Positions 24,733 to 37,648 of a DNA stretch of 64,000 nt are shown piece after piece. Position 1 is the first letter of the stretch. Every line of letters starts with the position of its first letter. The translations under genes were made by a program, and so were the position numbers. Under the pieces are notes generated by a model, which was not told where the DNA came from, made no database searches, and saw only the letters and a list, made by a program, of their open reading frames with translations. This DNA comes from Typha latifolia (lineage: Eukaryota; Streptophyta; Magnoliopsida; Poales; Typhaceae), in NCBI GenBank assembly GCA_019914945.1, contig CM034106.1, positions 10,540,501 through 10,604,500 of the forward strand, given 5' to 3'.

Positions 24733-27700
24733 AGGGTGGTAATCGTAAATGAATAGTTGATGAATCTTTGGATGCATGTGTAATGAAGAAGAATTAATTT
24801 GGATCTTTTTGCAAATATCTCTTAAAAATGAAACCAAAGAAGTGGTATTTTGGTTATTTGCAAAAGAACCCTCACTAGGTTTATTATATATAATAAGGTG
24901 AGGAGGGCTGCTTGTCTTAATTAAGTAATTTTTTTGGGTGAGTCTAGAACGGTTGGGCGTGACTCGTGAGGAAGGAATTGTGGGACTGTTCAGAGATGAT
25001 GAACTTTTGGTGGACACTTGGAAGAGTGTGTAATTGCATGGCTTGAGAAGGTACCAAAGAACTTCGTCAGAGTTCGGTCGACATGTAGAAGTCGGCAGTT
25101 CTTGGCCGTTTCTAGTATGTTTTCTGATCGTCTTAAATTGCCTCTTTGCGATGGTATACATGGAAAAACCTCTATCTATTTAACAGTAAAAGAACAAAAA
25201 TATTATTATTCTCTTTTAAATATACTGCTCTCAAATAAAAAGCATCTTTATTATTATCTTTATTAAATGATTCAGATTGTTTCACGTTTTACTATTTCTT
25301 CCATTTAGTTAATATAAAATTTGTATCGCAGTGTCGAGCATAAAACGTGAAACACCTATTAAATTCGTCACGAGAATAAAGTGAAATGGCTAACTTTTCT
25401 TAGCAACTCCATTAATCTAATTATTAAGCTTTGTCCAATGGATGCCACGCCCAATTGAAACATTTTCATCACCTATCATCCGAGCAAGCAAGGTCTAAAG
25501 ACATAGAACGCACGGAAGAAGACGAAAACGAAGTCGTGATCACCGACCAAGATTTCTATTTAGGTACTCGTTTTAGCACATAGTTTAAGTCGTTTTTAAG
25601 GATAAAAGTCAACTAATACGATGCTATCCTGCTTGTGCACGCAACTACTATGGATAATGCTAAACGCCATTTCGCCCTGAATCATTCAGCTTCTCAGATA
25701 CATGAAGTCAACAAACCCTTTCGGTGGAAAGATTCAAATCCTAACCGGTTTTGGGATGATATTTATTCAACCTTTTCGCATGACATTATACAGACATAAT
25801 TTGAGATGTTTTGCTCTCGATCTGTATATTAAAGGATCCAAATTAGACAATCATCGAAAAATAAAATTACCTATAAACTTCAACCATCAATAAATAACAG
25901 TGAAAGCAAATACAAGATTCAAAGCCACCATGGTGGAGTTCGTGACAGAGCTACTAATAATCATATGTAGATTATTGTTGATCGTTAAACTATAACCTGT
26001 GTTTCTCCAGAGTCGGAAGGGGCTTGTTCAAATAATCAACGCCATGCCCCTATATATTGTTGGGCATTATTCTTGTATATTTGAGTTATTAGTATTTGAT
26101 ACCTTTCCTATGTTATACTGTCACAAGTGAACAAAAAGAGAAAAGATAAAGCTTATTTATGCGGTTTTGCTATCTGTAAAAGGGTAACGTTTTAGCTTCA
26201 CACCTTCTGCATACAATCAAGGAATATGTACATTTATGGTGTAGCTTTAGAGTTTTTAAGTGTATGCCCTCAAAAAATCTTTTATTTATATGTACATCCT
26301 TGCAAAGTTAATATTTGTATGTAAATCTCTTAAATTGCACAGATATTCTTCCGATTATTTTTCAGTAAATATTAAGTTAAGCCTCAATAATTTAATTAAG
26401 CAAATATCATTAACTAAGAGAAATATATGAAAACTATAATAAGAATTTTTTTAGTCTTTTTATATGTAAATTGTTCAAATTTTAAAAGTTAGTTTACTTT
26501 ATAGAATATCTAAGTAAAAAAGTAAAGTTTTTAAATACTATATATACAAAATTTGTGTATTTTGAGAGGTATACATATACGTATTAATTTCTATAAGGGT
26601 ATATCAACGGAATAATATTGTGACAGTCTCTTTTCCGATATTTTAATAATTATAAAGGAATAATTAGACTGAAACGATATGAATTATTATCTATTTTCAT
26701 ATTATTTTTCGGTAAAACATTGACCTCCTAAATTATAAAAAATATTTCACCTAGCAAATAACTACAGACACATTACTTTGTAATAAAAAAAATCTAGCGA
26801 ATAACTAGATATTTAAAATATTTTTCATTTTTAAGAGGTTACATTATAACCAAAATAACTTAATAAGGGGTCTACCTAGAAATAGTCAACCGTTTTAAGT
26901 GTAATTTATCCTCTTATAAATAAATCACCAAGTAATTATTCATCGTAGATCCCATTCGAGTTCTATTAGCTCGAATTCCGAGGAACCGCACCTGGACAAA
27001 GGAGCCGATCCCGTGGACTTATTCACGAATCTGTGGAATAATCCCCGCATAGTACGTTCCAGGAGTGGGAGTTATCCGAGGAATAGACTTTCTATAGAGA
27101 ATTAATATCGTCGGCGTGACGGTTTAACTTCCTTGACGTTATCGTAACTCCCCAGGGTTTATTCTACGAGACTTATCCCATCGAAGAGCGCACAGAAATC
27201 TTCACAATTAGCCCCCATCCCTTAGTGTCCATTATTTGATCGATCTACTAGCACGTGAAAAACTATTGCAAGTTTTGTTTAGATTTAAGTTAATCGATCC
27301 CTTGATCCAAAACATCAGTTTTATGTTTCCTCCAGCCCGGCAATATGCATGAACCTCTCAAAATAGTCTTTATAGGTCTAGTTCATGAGAAACATCTATC
27401 TAGCTACTGTGGATGTTAATCCTTTTGTCACTACGAGTATAAGATAAAATAAATACCGGGCTCTTACGCTTAACGAGGTTATTATAACTTAGGGATTGAG
27501 TCTTATTAACTCGTGACATGAGTTATAGTGCTAGAGTTGATGTTTAGTAATATTTTTATTGGAGCATCATATGTTCATTGTTTGAACTGTTAATGATATT
27601 TTTTTGAGAGGGTTAGTCTTTAACATATACATTAAAAAGGATTAGCCATTTTATCTAGCCCATAATTAACCCACAAGCTATTGAACTATTTACATTGAAG

Positions 27701-28499
27701 AAAAAAAACTTAATTTAGTAGGGGTAACACAATAAAACTTAATTTAATGCATTAATTGAGTGTATAATTATTTGCTGAAATTATCATCGTAGTGTTATTA
27801 TGGTTTTAGGCTTTTAGTAATGGGTTCTTTGCTTCAGTTGAGGGTAATACTATTTATATAAGGCACCAACTGCAATTGAAAATACTTAGCTGTCACGTTA
27901 CCATTTCTTAGGGAAGCTTATTATCCAAGTATACGTGACGAGGTCGAACCTAGGGGTGGTGAGAATTGGGGGACCGAGTTCCAGAAAGCGAATATTTTGC
28001 ACGATAACACCGTTTTTCGTTATGGATTCGAGCAGTTTGGATCGAAACATAGTTCTCTTTCACAAGATAGGACCACATTCTCTTTCATGGTATTGCTTCT
28101 TTGAAGTCGTGGTCCTAGCTTGCAAAGAGAAAAGGTTTTCGTATAAAGCGCTCTTAGTTTGCAAAAGATTCCTCACAAGCCAGCCCATTGGGATGCGGCA
28201 TCTGTTTGGCGTTGGACCTGTAACGAGTCTAAGATGCACGGTCAAATAAAGACCATATATCGTTATTGGCGATAGATAAGATTCATATTCTTGGAGCGAA
28301 TAAATCCGCTGCTATCCACCCACTTCTAAATGGGATTGATAGTATTATAACCAATGGACTAAAGAAAAAGGTTTACTTACTACCAAGTATGGCCTCAATT
28401 TGGGTATATTTAGGTGTGCGCCAACATTCCATGGCCTGAAGAAAATGATGGAAGCCATAGGTTTTAGTTCACAAACATTCATGAATACAAGGAATAAAG
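24733..28499. other. Intergenic region
   Basis: About 3.8 kb of mostly AT-rich DNA. The part 26930-27240 is GC-richer but not open for a protein I recognise. A 104-codon ORF at 27935-28249 is not matched to any family and may be upstream remnant of the LINE that follows. Confidence 0.5.
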
Positions 28500-28955
28500 C
28501 TGGCATTTAGGTAAGGGGTGACATTGGGTTCGAGTCACTGCATGGAATGGAGGTCATACAGGAGATGTAGATGTAGGCATTGCACTCCGAAACTTTCCAA
28601 AGGAGTTTTTTTTATAGGCAAGTCCCTCTCTAGAACATTGTGAGAGTGTGTTGGCGGGTGAAGTGAGAGCTGTCCTAAAAGGACTAAAGGAGATATCAAA
28701 GCTAGACACCCGAGTCCGGTGCTAGCTATTCAGTTACGAATTGGACGATCCTAAGAGTCATCCAAGAATGCATGAGGTGGGTATCTAGTATACCCTATGT
28801 TAAAGTACACTTCACTAGTAGGAGCAATAATAAGCTCGCTCACTTGTTAGCCAGTTTGGCTGATCCTAGCACACTTCGTAAAATCTGGGCCGAACCGCCC
28901 ATAGATATAAGCGGCAACTTGGGTTTGAATGAAACTTATTGTTCTTAAAAAAAAA
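28500..28955 (+). mobile_element. Degenerate 3' end of a LINE with RNase H domain, fragment 1
   Basis: Broken reading frames on the plus strand give RNase H-like text: GIALRNFPKEFF, then HCESVLAGEVRAVLKGLKE (with the acidic residue expected in this motif), then NKLAHLLASLADPSTLRKIW near the end. A run of nine A at 28947-28955 follows directly, as at a LINE 3' tail. Stops and frame breaks show it is dead. Upstream limits are uncertain. Confidence 0.6.
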
Positions 28956-29471
28956 GGACATTGGTCCAAGTAATATTTGACCTAATTTGGGTTCATATTT
29001 GAGTTTTATTAGATATAAGTTAGAGATTTTATTACATGTCCTAATATCTGACTTTCTGTATGAACATGGAGATATAAGTTGAGTACAATATCCGCATCAA
29101 TATTCACATATTATTTAGTTTATAATATTATAAAAGTAATGGTATAAAAGATGTTTTTAATACTTTATATGAACCTTACTTACTATATCTATAATTTATT
29201 TTTCATATTTATATATAAGTTGATCTTTATCGAGCTAGCTTGAAATTAAATACAAACCTAATTCAAAACAAATAAGATCCGAGCTTGATTGTGTCTTGTA
29301 GAGCTGGCTTGATTATTTTGACAGTTCTCAGCCCAACGGCATCTGGGCCTGTGGGCCGGACCACTCTGATCGCAGTTGCACCCGAATCCGACGAGCTTTC
29401 GGATATTGGATACGAATACGATCAATTAAGCCTAAGGCGGATGAAGCTTTTGTCGTCCTCGCTGGTTGTTC

Positions 29472-29479
29472 TAGGGTTT
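29472..29479. promoter_or_regulatory. Telo-box upstream of NRPB6
   Basis: TAGGGTTT about 65 bases before the ATG at 29543. Confidence 0.4.
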
Positions 29480-29542
29480 ATGCTCCAAGCCTAAGTAGAA
29501 GAGGAGACAAAGCGAGAGGAGAGAGGGATTTTGCCAACCATA

Positions 29543-32500
29543 ATGGCGGACGAAGAATACAACGACATGGATATGGGGTTCGACCTCCCTCTCCTTCATT
29601 TTTCCGCTATTTGTTTTCTGATACCACTGTTTGATCAGCTCGACTAGGTTCCCATCTTTGGATGGGTTTGTGCTTCTCGGCTTTCTTCGTGCATTCTCTT
29701 GCCGTTCTTTCTAGTGATCGCCCATCTTTTTTGATCTCATCTCGCTTCTGAGATATATGGATTGGTTTCTTGTTATTTTTTAGCCCTAACTGGGGAAATG
29801 TACGGATTTGTCTTATTTTCCGTATGGATTTGTTGTTTTGCATATGATTTTGGATCTTATAACCCAGAATTTTGTATTGAATGCATTTTAGTGCTCGCTT
29901 GATGTTGCTACGGAGTAGATATTTGAGAACCGTACGAGTTCTTGCGGATGCTCGTCATTGGAAGGCGATTGCAGTAGTGAATGATTATAGGAGCCATTTG
30001 AAAAAGGAGATGAAACCAGATAGATCTAAAATGGATTGAGAGAGGATGGTAACCTAGAAGAACAGAATAATTGCTGTCAATAGAAGTTCTTTTTAGATGA
30101 GAACACCAAATAGACCAGAATATAGAGTCTTATTTGACCTTCACCTTTCCTGTTACTGGAATTAGTACTGTTTTTAGATTGGAAGTGTAAGTTGGTCTAT
30201 TACTTTCAAGCTTTCTTGAAACCCCTAATTATGCGACATTTTTTAAGTATGAAACAAGTGCTTGATAGAATGTGGGTATTCATTGTTTAGTGCTGCTGTT
30301 GCTGGTGCTAGTGCTTTGTAAAAGGGCAGTTGGTTTTCTTCCAATCAAGATGGTTTATTCCCGTGACTTCTAGATGCTTTAGATTGACATCTCTATTTCT
30401 CGTGCTAGTAAGATAACAAATTTAGATGGTGAGAAGCTGAAAATATCATTAGAACTCTGCTGTCAGTATAAAGATTGACGATGGATACTTTTGTTTTTCT
30501 TCATACTTGTGCTGCCACAGAATGTCTCATTCCATTATGCTAAACCTGTGAGGAATGAGTCAAGATCGAGGAGTTAAATCTTGATATGAATACATATTTT
30601 GAAGTAATATCTTTCTATCTCAAACTTTTGGTGCTATTTTAGCATCGACTCAGGAATTTACCTGTTCTTATACATTTACAGAAAGTATAATAAAATGATA
30701 TAATACAACTTAGGAATTAGGTGGATATCTAGACGTATCATTACATATCATGTTTACCTTTTTGCTGATTATATTTGAAGTTTTATCATGATTGTTCTTA
30801 TTTTTGGTTGTAGTTAGATAGTTCACTTACGTTAGTCCTCGTTTGATAGTTACATCTATAAGACTAATTTTACTGTTTTGATCTAGTATACTATTCAATC
30901 ATCCTTGTGTACTTCTATGATATTTCAAATATATATAAATATGGATTGCATCCTAGTTTATTCTTGTTATGCCATTGCCACCTCGTTGAAATCTGCAGTA
31001 GATACTTGGTACTTTGAGAATATTGAGCACATTTGTTTTGTTTGTGTTCTGCTTGTTGTTGATATAACATTTGATATCAATGAAGCCGTCGTACTAGTTG
31101 TCAATTGAAGTGTGACCAGATCATATGCCACGCAGTATGTTCTTATTTTTCTCAAGGTATTTCTTCTTAGTGATGTTATTTTGTACAGGTATGAAGATGA
31201 GCCACCGGAACCTGAAATTGATGTATGGACCGGATATTATCCCTCAATTAATTTATGCATTATGCATATATATCTTTCTTAAGGGAGAATGTAAATTCAA
31301 TTCGGTTTCTGCAGGAAGGAGCTGAGGAAGAGCAAGAAAATAACAATGAGGACTTACCTGACGATGTCGTAGGCACTGAAGCTGAAGAGAAGGTGCAAGA
31401 ACCAGTTGAACGACTTCGTAAAACATCAAAATTTATGACAAAGTATGAACGTGCTAGAATCCTTGGTACCCGTGCTTTGCAAATTAGGTATGCGTCATCA
31501 ACCTCTTTATATAAGGTTGATATTTTACAGAGTTAAAAACATTACAAGTAGCTCATTTACACTGAATGACATAAGAACCGCTAATCCTTTTCACTCTGCT
31601 AAATCCGGCACCCATATATTGGAGTACAGTTGCTCTATAAATATCCCCAACCCTGTTTAGATACCAAAAGACTTATGACGACTTGTTGTACAGCATGAAT
31701 GCACCAGTTATGGTTGAGCTAGAGGGAGAGACTGATCCCTTGGAGGTAAGATTCTTCTTTTATGTAATGTTCTGTCAAATTTATTCAGTTACATTGGAGT
31801 TTATGTATTTTTGTTATGTGAAGTTATAGACATCTCTATTAGGATCGGCACATGCTATCTTAGGACAAAGTTAGATTCTCTGGAACTTTAGTTAATATCC
31901 AAATCAGAGTTTATAATGTTGTTACATGACAAGTATTGGATGCAGCAGGTGGATCAGCACTTCTCTATTACTTGAATCCATTCAAACAGCCAAAAAGGCT
32001 GTCCAAAGATAAAGATTTGATCTAATTGTCAAATTTGTGACATATGTTGACAGTTTCAATCCTCAGGATATACGTTTTAACACTCCCATCAGATCCTATA
32101 TGCTCCTGCATCAGACTATTGTTTTAATTCATCTGATTTTAACTTTTGCTATTGAGAGTTAGTATAGGTTGAGTTGATAGAGGGACATCCTATCTTTACT
32201 AATTTATGGCACCCCAAAAGGTTGCTTCGTATTTAGACATGGATTATTGTTCTTTCGTAGATAAATTTCCTCCTTTGACCCTGCTGGGTAGAATGCATTC
32301 ACATTTCCAAACGCAACCTCTATCAGATTTTGTTTATCTAGACTCTAGATCTGCCCAGCATTGTATCTAATTTTAATTTCTCCGCATAACTTTAGATTGC
32401 AATGAAGGAACTTCGTGAGCGCAAGATACCTTTTACAATCCGGAGATATTTACCAGATGGAAGGTAAGAAATAGTACCTTGTGCCCTCTAGTCTATTCTC

Positions 32501-32620
32501 TTTTCTTTGACTAAGTAAACGAGCTTGTTCTGCTATGTCATATTTAATAGTTACGAGGACTGGGGGGTTGATGAGCTTATTGTGGAAGATTCCTGGAAGA
32601 GGCAAGTTGGTGGAGACTGA
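29543..32620 (+). CDS. NRPB6: DNA-directed RNA polymerase subunit 6 (RPB6/RPABC2 type)
   Basis: Small subunit shared by nuclear RNA polymerases (I, II, III and the plant IV/V), needed for core assembly near the clamp. Six exons: 29543-29577, 31189-31222, 31315-31487, 31694-31745, 32396-32463 and 32551-32620, in frame, giving 143 residues; Arabidopsis NRPB6 is about the same length. The N-terminal third is highly acidic. The folded core is typical of the family: [20 protein letters not shown] at about 75-95, [18 protein letters not shown], then [20 protein letters not shown] and the C-terminal [13 protein letters not shown]. Exon 1 codes for only eleven full codons, followed by a 1.6-kb intron, so ORF-based prediction would miss the start. 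The 5' region carries a telo-box. Confidence 0.95.
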
Positions 32621-34940
32621 TTCAATCTATACTCCTACATTATGCTATCATGCTATGCAGCTGCGATCCTCAATATGTAATCATGCTATGGAACTGAGTC
32701 GTCTGTTTGTCTCTACAACACTTATAGTACATACATTGTAACTCCTCTATGTTGGTTGCTATCAAATACCGTAGTTTTAACCTACTCCTCTCTCCAACTG
32801 TTTATATGTTAGGCTGGAAAACTATTTGATGCTGTTCTATTCCACCAATCCCCTGTCAAATATATTTATCCCCTTATCTCGATGCACTGGCAGGAACTAT
32901 TTTTAGTTCAATCATACTTCCAAGTATGCATTATAGATCGCATATCGAGTTTTATTTGTCCACGGAAAAGAAGGATCCTTGTCATTGGCATCATCTTATA
33001 GCGTGCATTTTCAGATAACCAAGAATTATTCTCAGCCAGTCGTCTCTTTGGTTAATTAACAACTGAGACTGAGTAATTGCTCCAATCTTCTCCCCACCTC
33101 ACCTAATTATCCTACTGGTCCTGTGCCCCGTGGCAAGATAGATACAATAATAAACAAAAAAATGTCTATGTCGTTCCTAGGATATTTTTATTCTCTAGAC
33201 TGGTCCCAACTCCCAGGTCCAATTTTTTTACTAGGAGAAAGTACTAGACTCCAAATCTTAAATAAAGTGAAAAATAAGCTAGCGGTGTGGAGTTAAAGAG
33301 AAGTACGAAGGACACGAACGAACTAGTAAGTTAATAAGGATCGTCAAATTATTTACCACCACTCCTACCACACAATCCTATTGCATTACAATCGGACAAC
33401 CTCGATCAGGACAAATGCCTGGGTAACAAAGTCTCTACCAGCAATTTGGACTGCCAATGCTGACCTTACTTAATTTCAATAATATCTTGCTCATATCTAT
33501 GTCATGACTCATGACATATCCAAACTTGGGGTGTCTTGGCAATAGAAAATTACAAAATATATACTTTTGCCAAAGAAGTCTCTAGATCCTAAAACTGCCT
33601 CACTTTACCCAGACAATTTCTTCTCTTTTTTTTTTTTCAAACATATTCGTAGCTTGCATTGACTTTCAAGCTAATCACTGTAACCCGGCCTGCCATATTA
33701 TGACAGAAGTCATAAATTTATATACTCCTGTTGGAATTTTTATCTATGGTCTATTATTAATTTAGAGGGTAATAATATAGCATAAAAGAGGTGGCATTGA
33801 CGTCTTTATCAAGAAGGGGGAAAGCTCATATTCATCTACCGCAGTGAAGAGGAATTATATAGAAGAAAACAGATCGAAGTAACCTCTCCGTTAATCTTTT
33901 ACCGTGTCCTCAACATTTAAGTCAAAACTGACTCACAGCGATGTGAAGTATTTTTTTTTTTAACGAAACAATAAATAGAAGATGAATGAGAAAAGAACTT
34001 AGAAATAGATAGTTTCAACCTAAATGTGTCTCTTTAAAAAAAATTATATCAAAGATTATTCCGATTTATCCATCAAAGTTATTAACAAAGGAAATTTATT
34101 TTAGCCAACTTTCATGTCAGAAGTCTCTCAAAAAATTATCAGCACTTTCATAAATACTTAAAAGCAGCAATTCACATATATTACTTAGTAAAAGTAAAAT
34201 ATTTAGCAAATAAAATACTCAGTATATTTTTTAAAAATAAAATACTGAATTGTTCAATGTTTTTTTATAACAATTTTTAGAGTGCTAATTTTTTTCTTTC
34301 TATTAACATAAAATACTGAATAATTTAATATTTTTTACATTAACTACTTATGATATAATAGTTAACATAGTTAAAATAGACTTTTTTTTAATATTAAATT
34401 TGATATATGGCCCATTTCGATAAGATCGGCATTGGCAAAAACTCTAATAATAGTTCTAATTGAAATAACTTATTATTCGTAGTTATACGGACAGGGTTGG
34501 TAGAAGTATACGTGTCGAGTTAATCCGGTGCAGCCGTTCGATGCGTTCCAGGCTGTCATCGCCGTTTCCAACCTATCGTTTTCTCAACCGTCGCAGCCGC
34601 TGTCTCCCGCCTTTGGTTTCAAGAAGAGAGGGTTACAAGAAAGAAAGAAAGAAAAAAAAAGATAAAAAGAGAGGGCTTTTTTGGAAATCGCAGTCTCGCT
34701 CTTATTCCGACTATTTTATTTATCCTTTTCCCATGAAAAATATCGCTCGTTTCTTTCCGGGCCTTCGCGAGTTTCTCTTGTCTCCGTTCGTTGCACCGCG
34801 AAGGAATGAATAAAGTGGAAGAGTTGCGAGAATCAAACGTCGATCTATGGAATTAGAACCGAATCCGATGGATTCGTTCTCCTTCTAATTGTTTGTGGAT
34901 TTCTAGTGGCAATTGGGGATTCGATTGGTGATTGGTTAGG
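32621..34940. other. Intergenic region NRPB6 to F-box/PP2 gene
   Basis: About 2.3 kb. The first part is the NRPB6 3' UTR and AT-rich spacer. From about 34500 the sequence becomes GC-richer and leads into the 5' leader of the next gene, including an AAAG-rich tract near 34640-34670. No other gene is visible. Confidence 0.55.
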
Positions 34941-34944
34941 GTTA
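34937..34944. promoter_or_regulatory. Telo-box-like motif before the F-box/PP2 start
   Basis: TAGGGTTA directly upstream of the ATG at 34949. Confidence 0.35.
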
Positions 34945-34948
34945 TTGG

Positions 34949-37648
34949 ATGGGGGCAGGGGTTTCGAGTATATTGGGGCCGGAGGAGGAGGAAGTGTTGG
35001 AGACCGGACTCGGTGACCTGCCGGAGAGCTGCGTGGCCTTGGTTCTGTTGCACCTGGCGCCAACGGAGATCTGCCATGTGGCGAAGCTCAACCGGGCGTT
35101 CGCAGGAGCGGCGACGGCGGATTTCGTGTGGGAGACGAAGCTCCCGAAGAATTACCGGTACCTCGTGAGCTTTCTGTCGGACGAGGAGGGATATAAGATT
35201 GGTCTTGGCAGGAAGGAGATATACGCTAGGCTTTGTCGGCCGATTCATTTCGACGGTGACTCAAATGTTGGTGTTTTTTTTTTGTCAGGATAGAAGAAGT
35301 TGTTAGAGATTTGGTGGGATGGGTTGAGTTTCTTTTGTTCTAAATTAGTAGTTGGGTGTTTGATATTTCGTCTAAATGGGAAAGATGCGACCTTTGCATT
35401 GCTCAATTCTTTATTTTGTTGCTTGTAGGTATTCTGGCTGGACAAGTGCAGAGGGGGTATTTGCATGTCGATATCGTCTAAGGCAATGGTTATCACAGGG
35501 ATTGACGATAGGAGATACTGGAATTACATACCAACCGAGGAATCTAGGTATTAAATTTCTAATCCTGTTAGTAGGTTGGAGCATTAGTTTCCTTTTCCCT
35601 CTTCAGACAAAGCAATGTGCTAACTGTGTGTTTTCCGTCAGTAGTATTATGTTTTTAATTTGATTTTTATACAGAAATCCTTCCTTTCTACCTCTCTCCT
35701 TTTAATCTATTACTCTTTAACTGAGTCCTAGTGGTGCTTAATTTCTCACCATCGTTAAAGAAAAAAAGGAAGAAATTCGACTAGATACCATAGACAGGAA
35801 TGTTAGATTAAATAAATTAGCCTCTTCCATCATCTTCTTACACCTATTTATCTTCTTTTTATTTTGTTTTGAAATTATGTTATTATTGGAAAGGTTAGAA
35901 ATTTAAGTCTCTAGATCTCTTTGTAACTTGGTTATGTTATTCTGAGAATCTTTGAAGCTTACGCCTTTAGACACTTCTGATGCCTAAGTTTATCTTGCTG
36001 ATCATGCTGTGTTTGTCTACCATGAAATTCCTGCTCTGCCATGTATCTACTTTCTCTGTGATTTTCATTACAGAACAAGAACTATGTTTATATCATGCCT
36101 ATCTTTAAAGTTGCCCCATAACTTGTCAACTATGTGGTGTGAGTGAGCTGCAAATATTAAAACTGTGTTTGCAATTACTAGTTTTCTCTATTTATGCAGT
36201 AGGGTATCTTTTTCATCGTATTGTTTTCTATGAAGGCGCCAACTCGTTACTTCTTAAGGAGATTTAATTCAATATTGCATGGAACGGTTTGCTTATCTGT
36301 ATCTTTATACACCATTGAGTACCTAAGTTGATCAGTTTACAGGCTTCTCACTTGCATGTTGCATCGATTGTTGTAAAAGTTAGAAGGTAATCAGTTGTTC
36401 TATTATTTTAAAAAGTTAAAATAAATAAACTTATCCGTTGATTATAGTTAGCAGCCATGCAAGCATTCACGATAGAGAAGAACAGCACAGTGCCAACTGG
36501 AAGCCACTGCAGATCTTTCTCAGATTTGTTCTATACAGGCATGTTAAACCAGATAGAAGTTTTTCTTTTCCACGTTTATATGCTAATTTGAAATGTCAAT
36601 ATTACCCTTTTCCTGTTGCCCATGTATACTGTTTCGGCACATGAACTAAGTATCAAGAGAGGATAAAGATGTTGACAGAGCCTGTTCTGATCAGATCTTC
36701 CAGTTTCATATGAGCAAACAATTGTCCTCTTATTGCTAATCAGCAGCGTGTTTTAACTGACTGTGCTTAACGTGCAAAACTTTTGCTGGGCATTTGCTGC
36801 CTGTTTTTCAAAAACATGCAAAACTTTATTTATTGCTTTTACTACTATAGATGAATTTCTTGTTCATTGAAATAGTATGTCATGTTAATATATCTACTGC
36901 TGGACTTTTGTCATGGCAATTTTGGTGCTACCTTGGGTTGTAAACTTGTAATTAAACAATGCTATCATAGAAATACACATCAAATAAAGATCTGTCAAAA
37001 ATGTAACCAGAACTTTGCTTTATTATTTCAATTCATCTGGCTGGTGACATAAAGATGGATGGACCCTACCTAGTATGGCTAAAGTTCATTTATTTTCTAC
37101 TAGGCAAATAAATTTTCGTACTACTTGTTGTCTTATTGATTCTGATAATAATCTATTTCTATCTTTTTCATACTCAAAATATGATAAACTTAAAGGATGA
37201 ATAGTTGATGGTTAGATTTTTCTGACCATGCAGGTTCCACTCCGTTGCATACCTTCAACAAATATGGTGGCTTGAGATAGTTGGAGAAATTGATTTCTGC
37301 TTTCCTGCCGGCACATACAGCCTATTCTTTCGTCTACACTTAGGTCGAGCCTCAAGGCGACTTGGTCGTCGCATTTGTAGTTCTGAGCATGTCCATGGGT
37401 GGGATGTCAAGCCCGTACAGTTTCAGCTTTCTACCTCAGATGGCCAGCATGCTCTATCCCGGTTTTATTTAGATGAGCTGGGAAGTTGGATTTTGTACCG
37501 CGTTGGTGATTTTGTTGTAGCAAACTCCGATATGTCGACAAGACTCAAGTTCTCAATGGCACAGATCGATTGCACACACACAAAAGGGGGTCTCTGTGTC
37601 GACTCTGTGTTGATATTTCCCAAGGGTTTCAGGCAAGCAAAGGTCTAG
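34949..37648 (+). CDS. F-box protein with PP2 (phloem lectin) domain, PP2-A13-like
   Basis: Likely substrate receptor of an SCF ubiquitin ligase: the F-box binds the SKP1-type adaptor, and the PP2 lectin domain may recognise glycosylated targets. Three exons: 34949-35266, 35429-35547 and 37234-37648, in frame, giving 283 residues, typical for the PP2-A11 to A15 group. It starts MGAGVSSI, a possible N-myristoylation signal. The F-box lies at about 22-66 ([20 protein letters not shown]). PP2 domain blocks: [40 protein letters not shown] across the exon 2/3 junction, [40 protein letters not shown] and [15 protein letters not shown]. Intron 2 is 1.7 kb. A telo-box-like TAGGGTTA sits a few bases before the ATG. 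Confidence 0.94.

Noticed and set aside
29285..29494. 69-codon ORF upstream of NRPB6
   Set aside because: It lies in the promoter/leader region, has no recognisable product and no splice link to the NRPB6 start.
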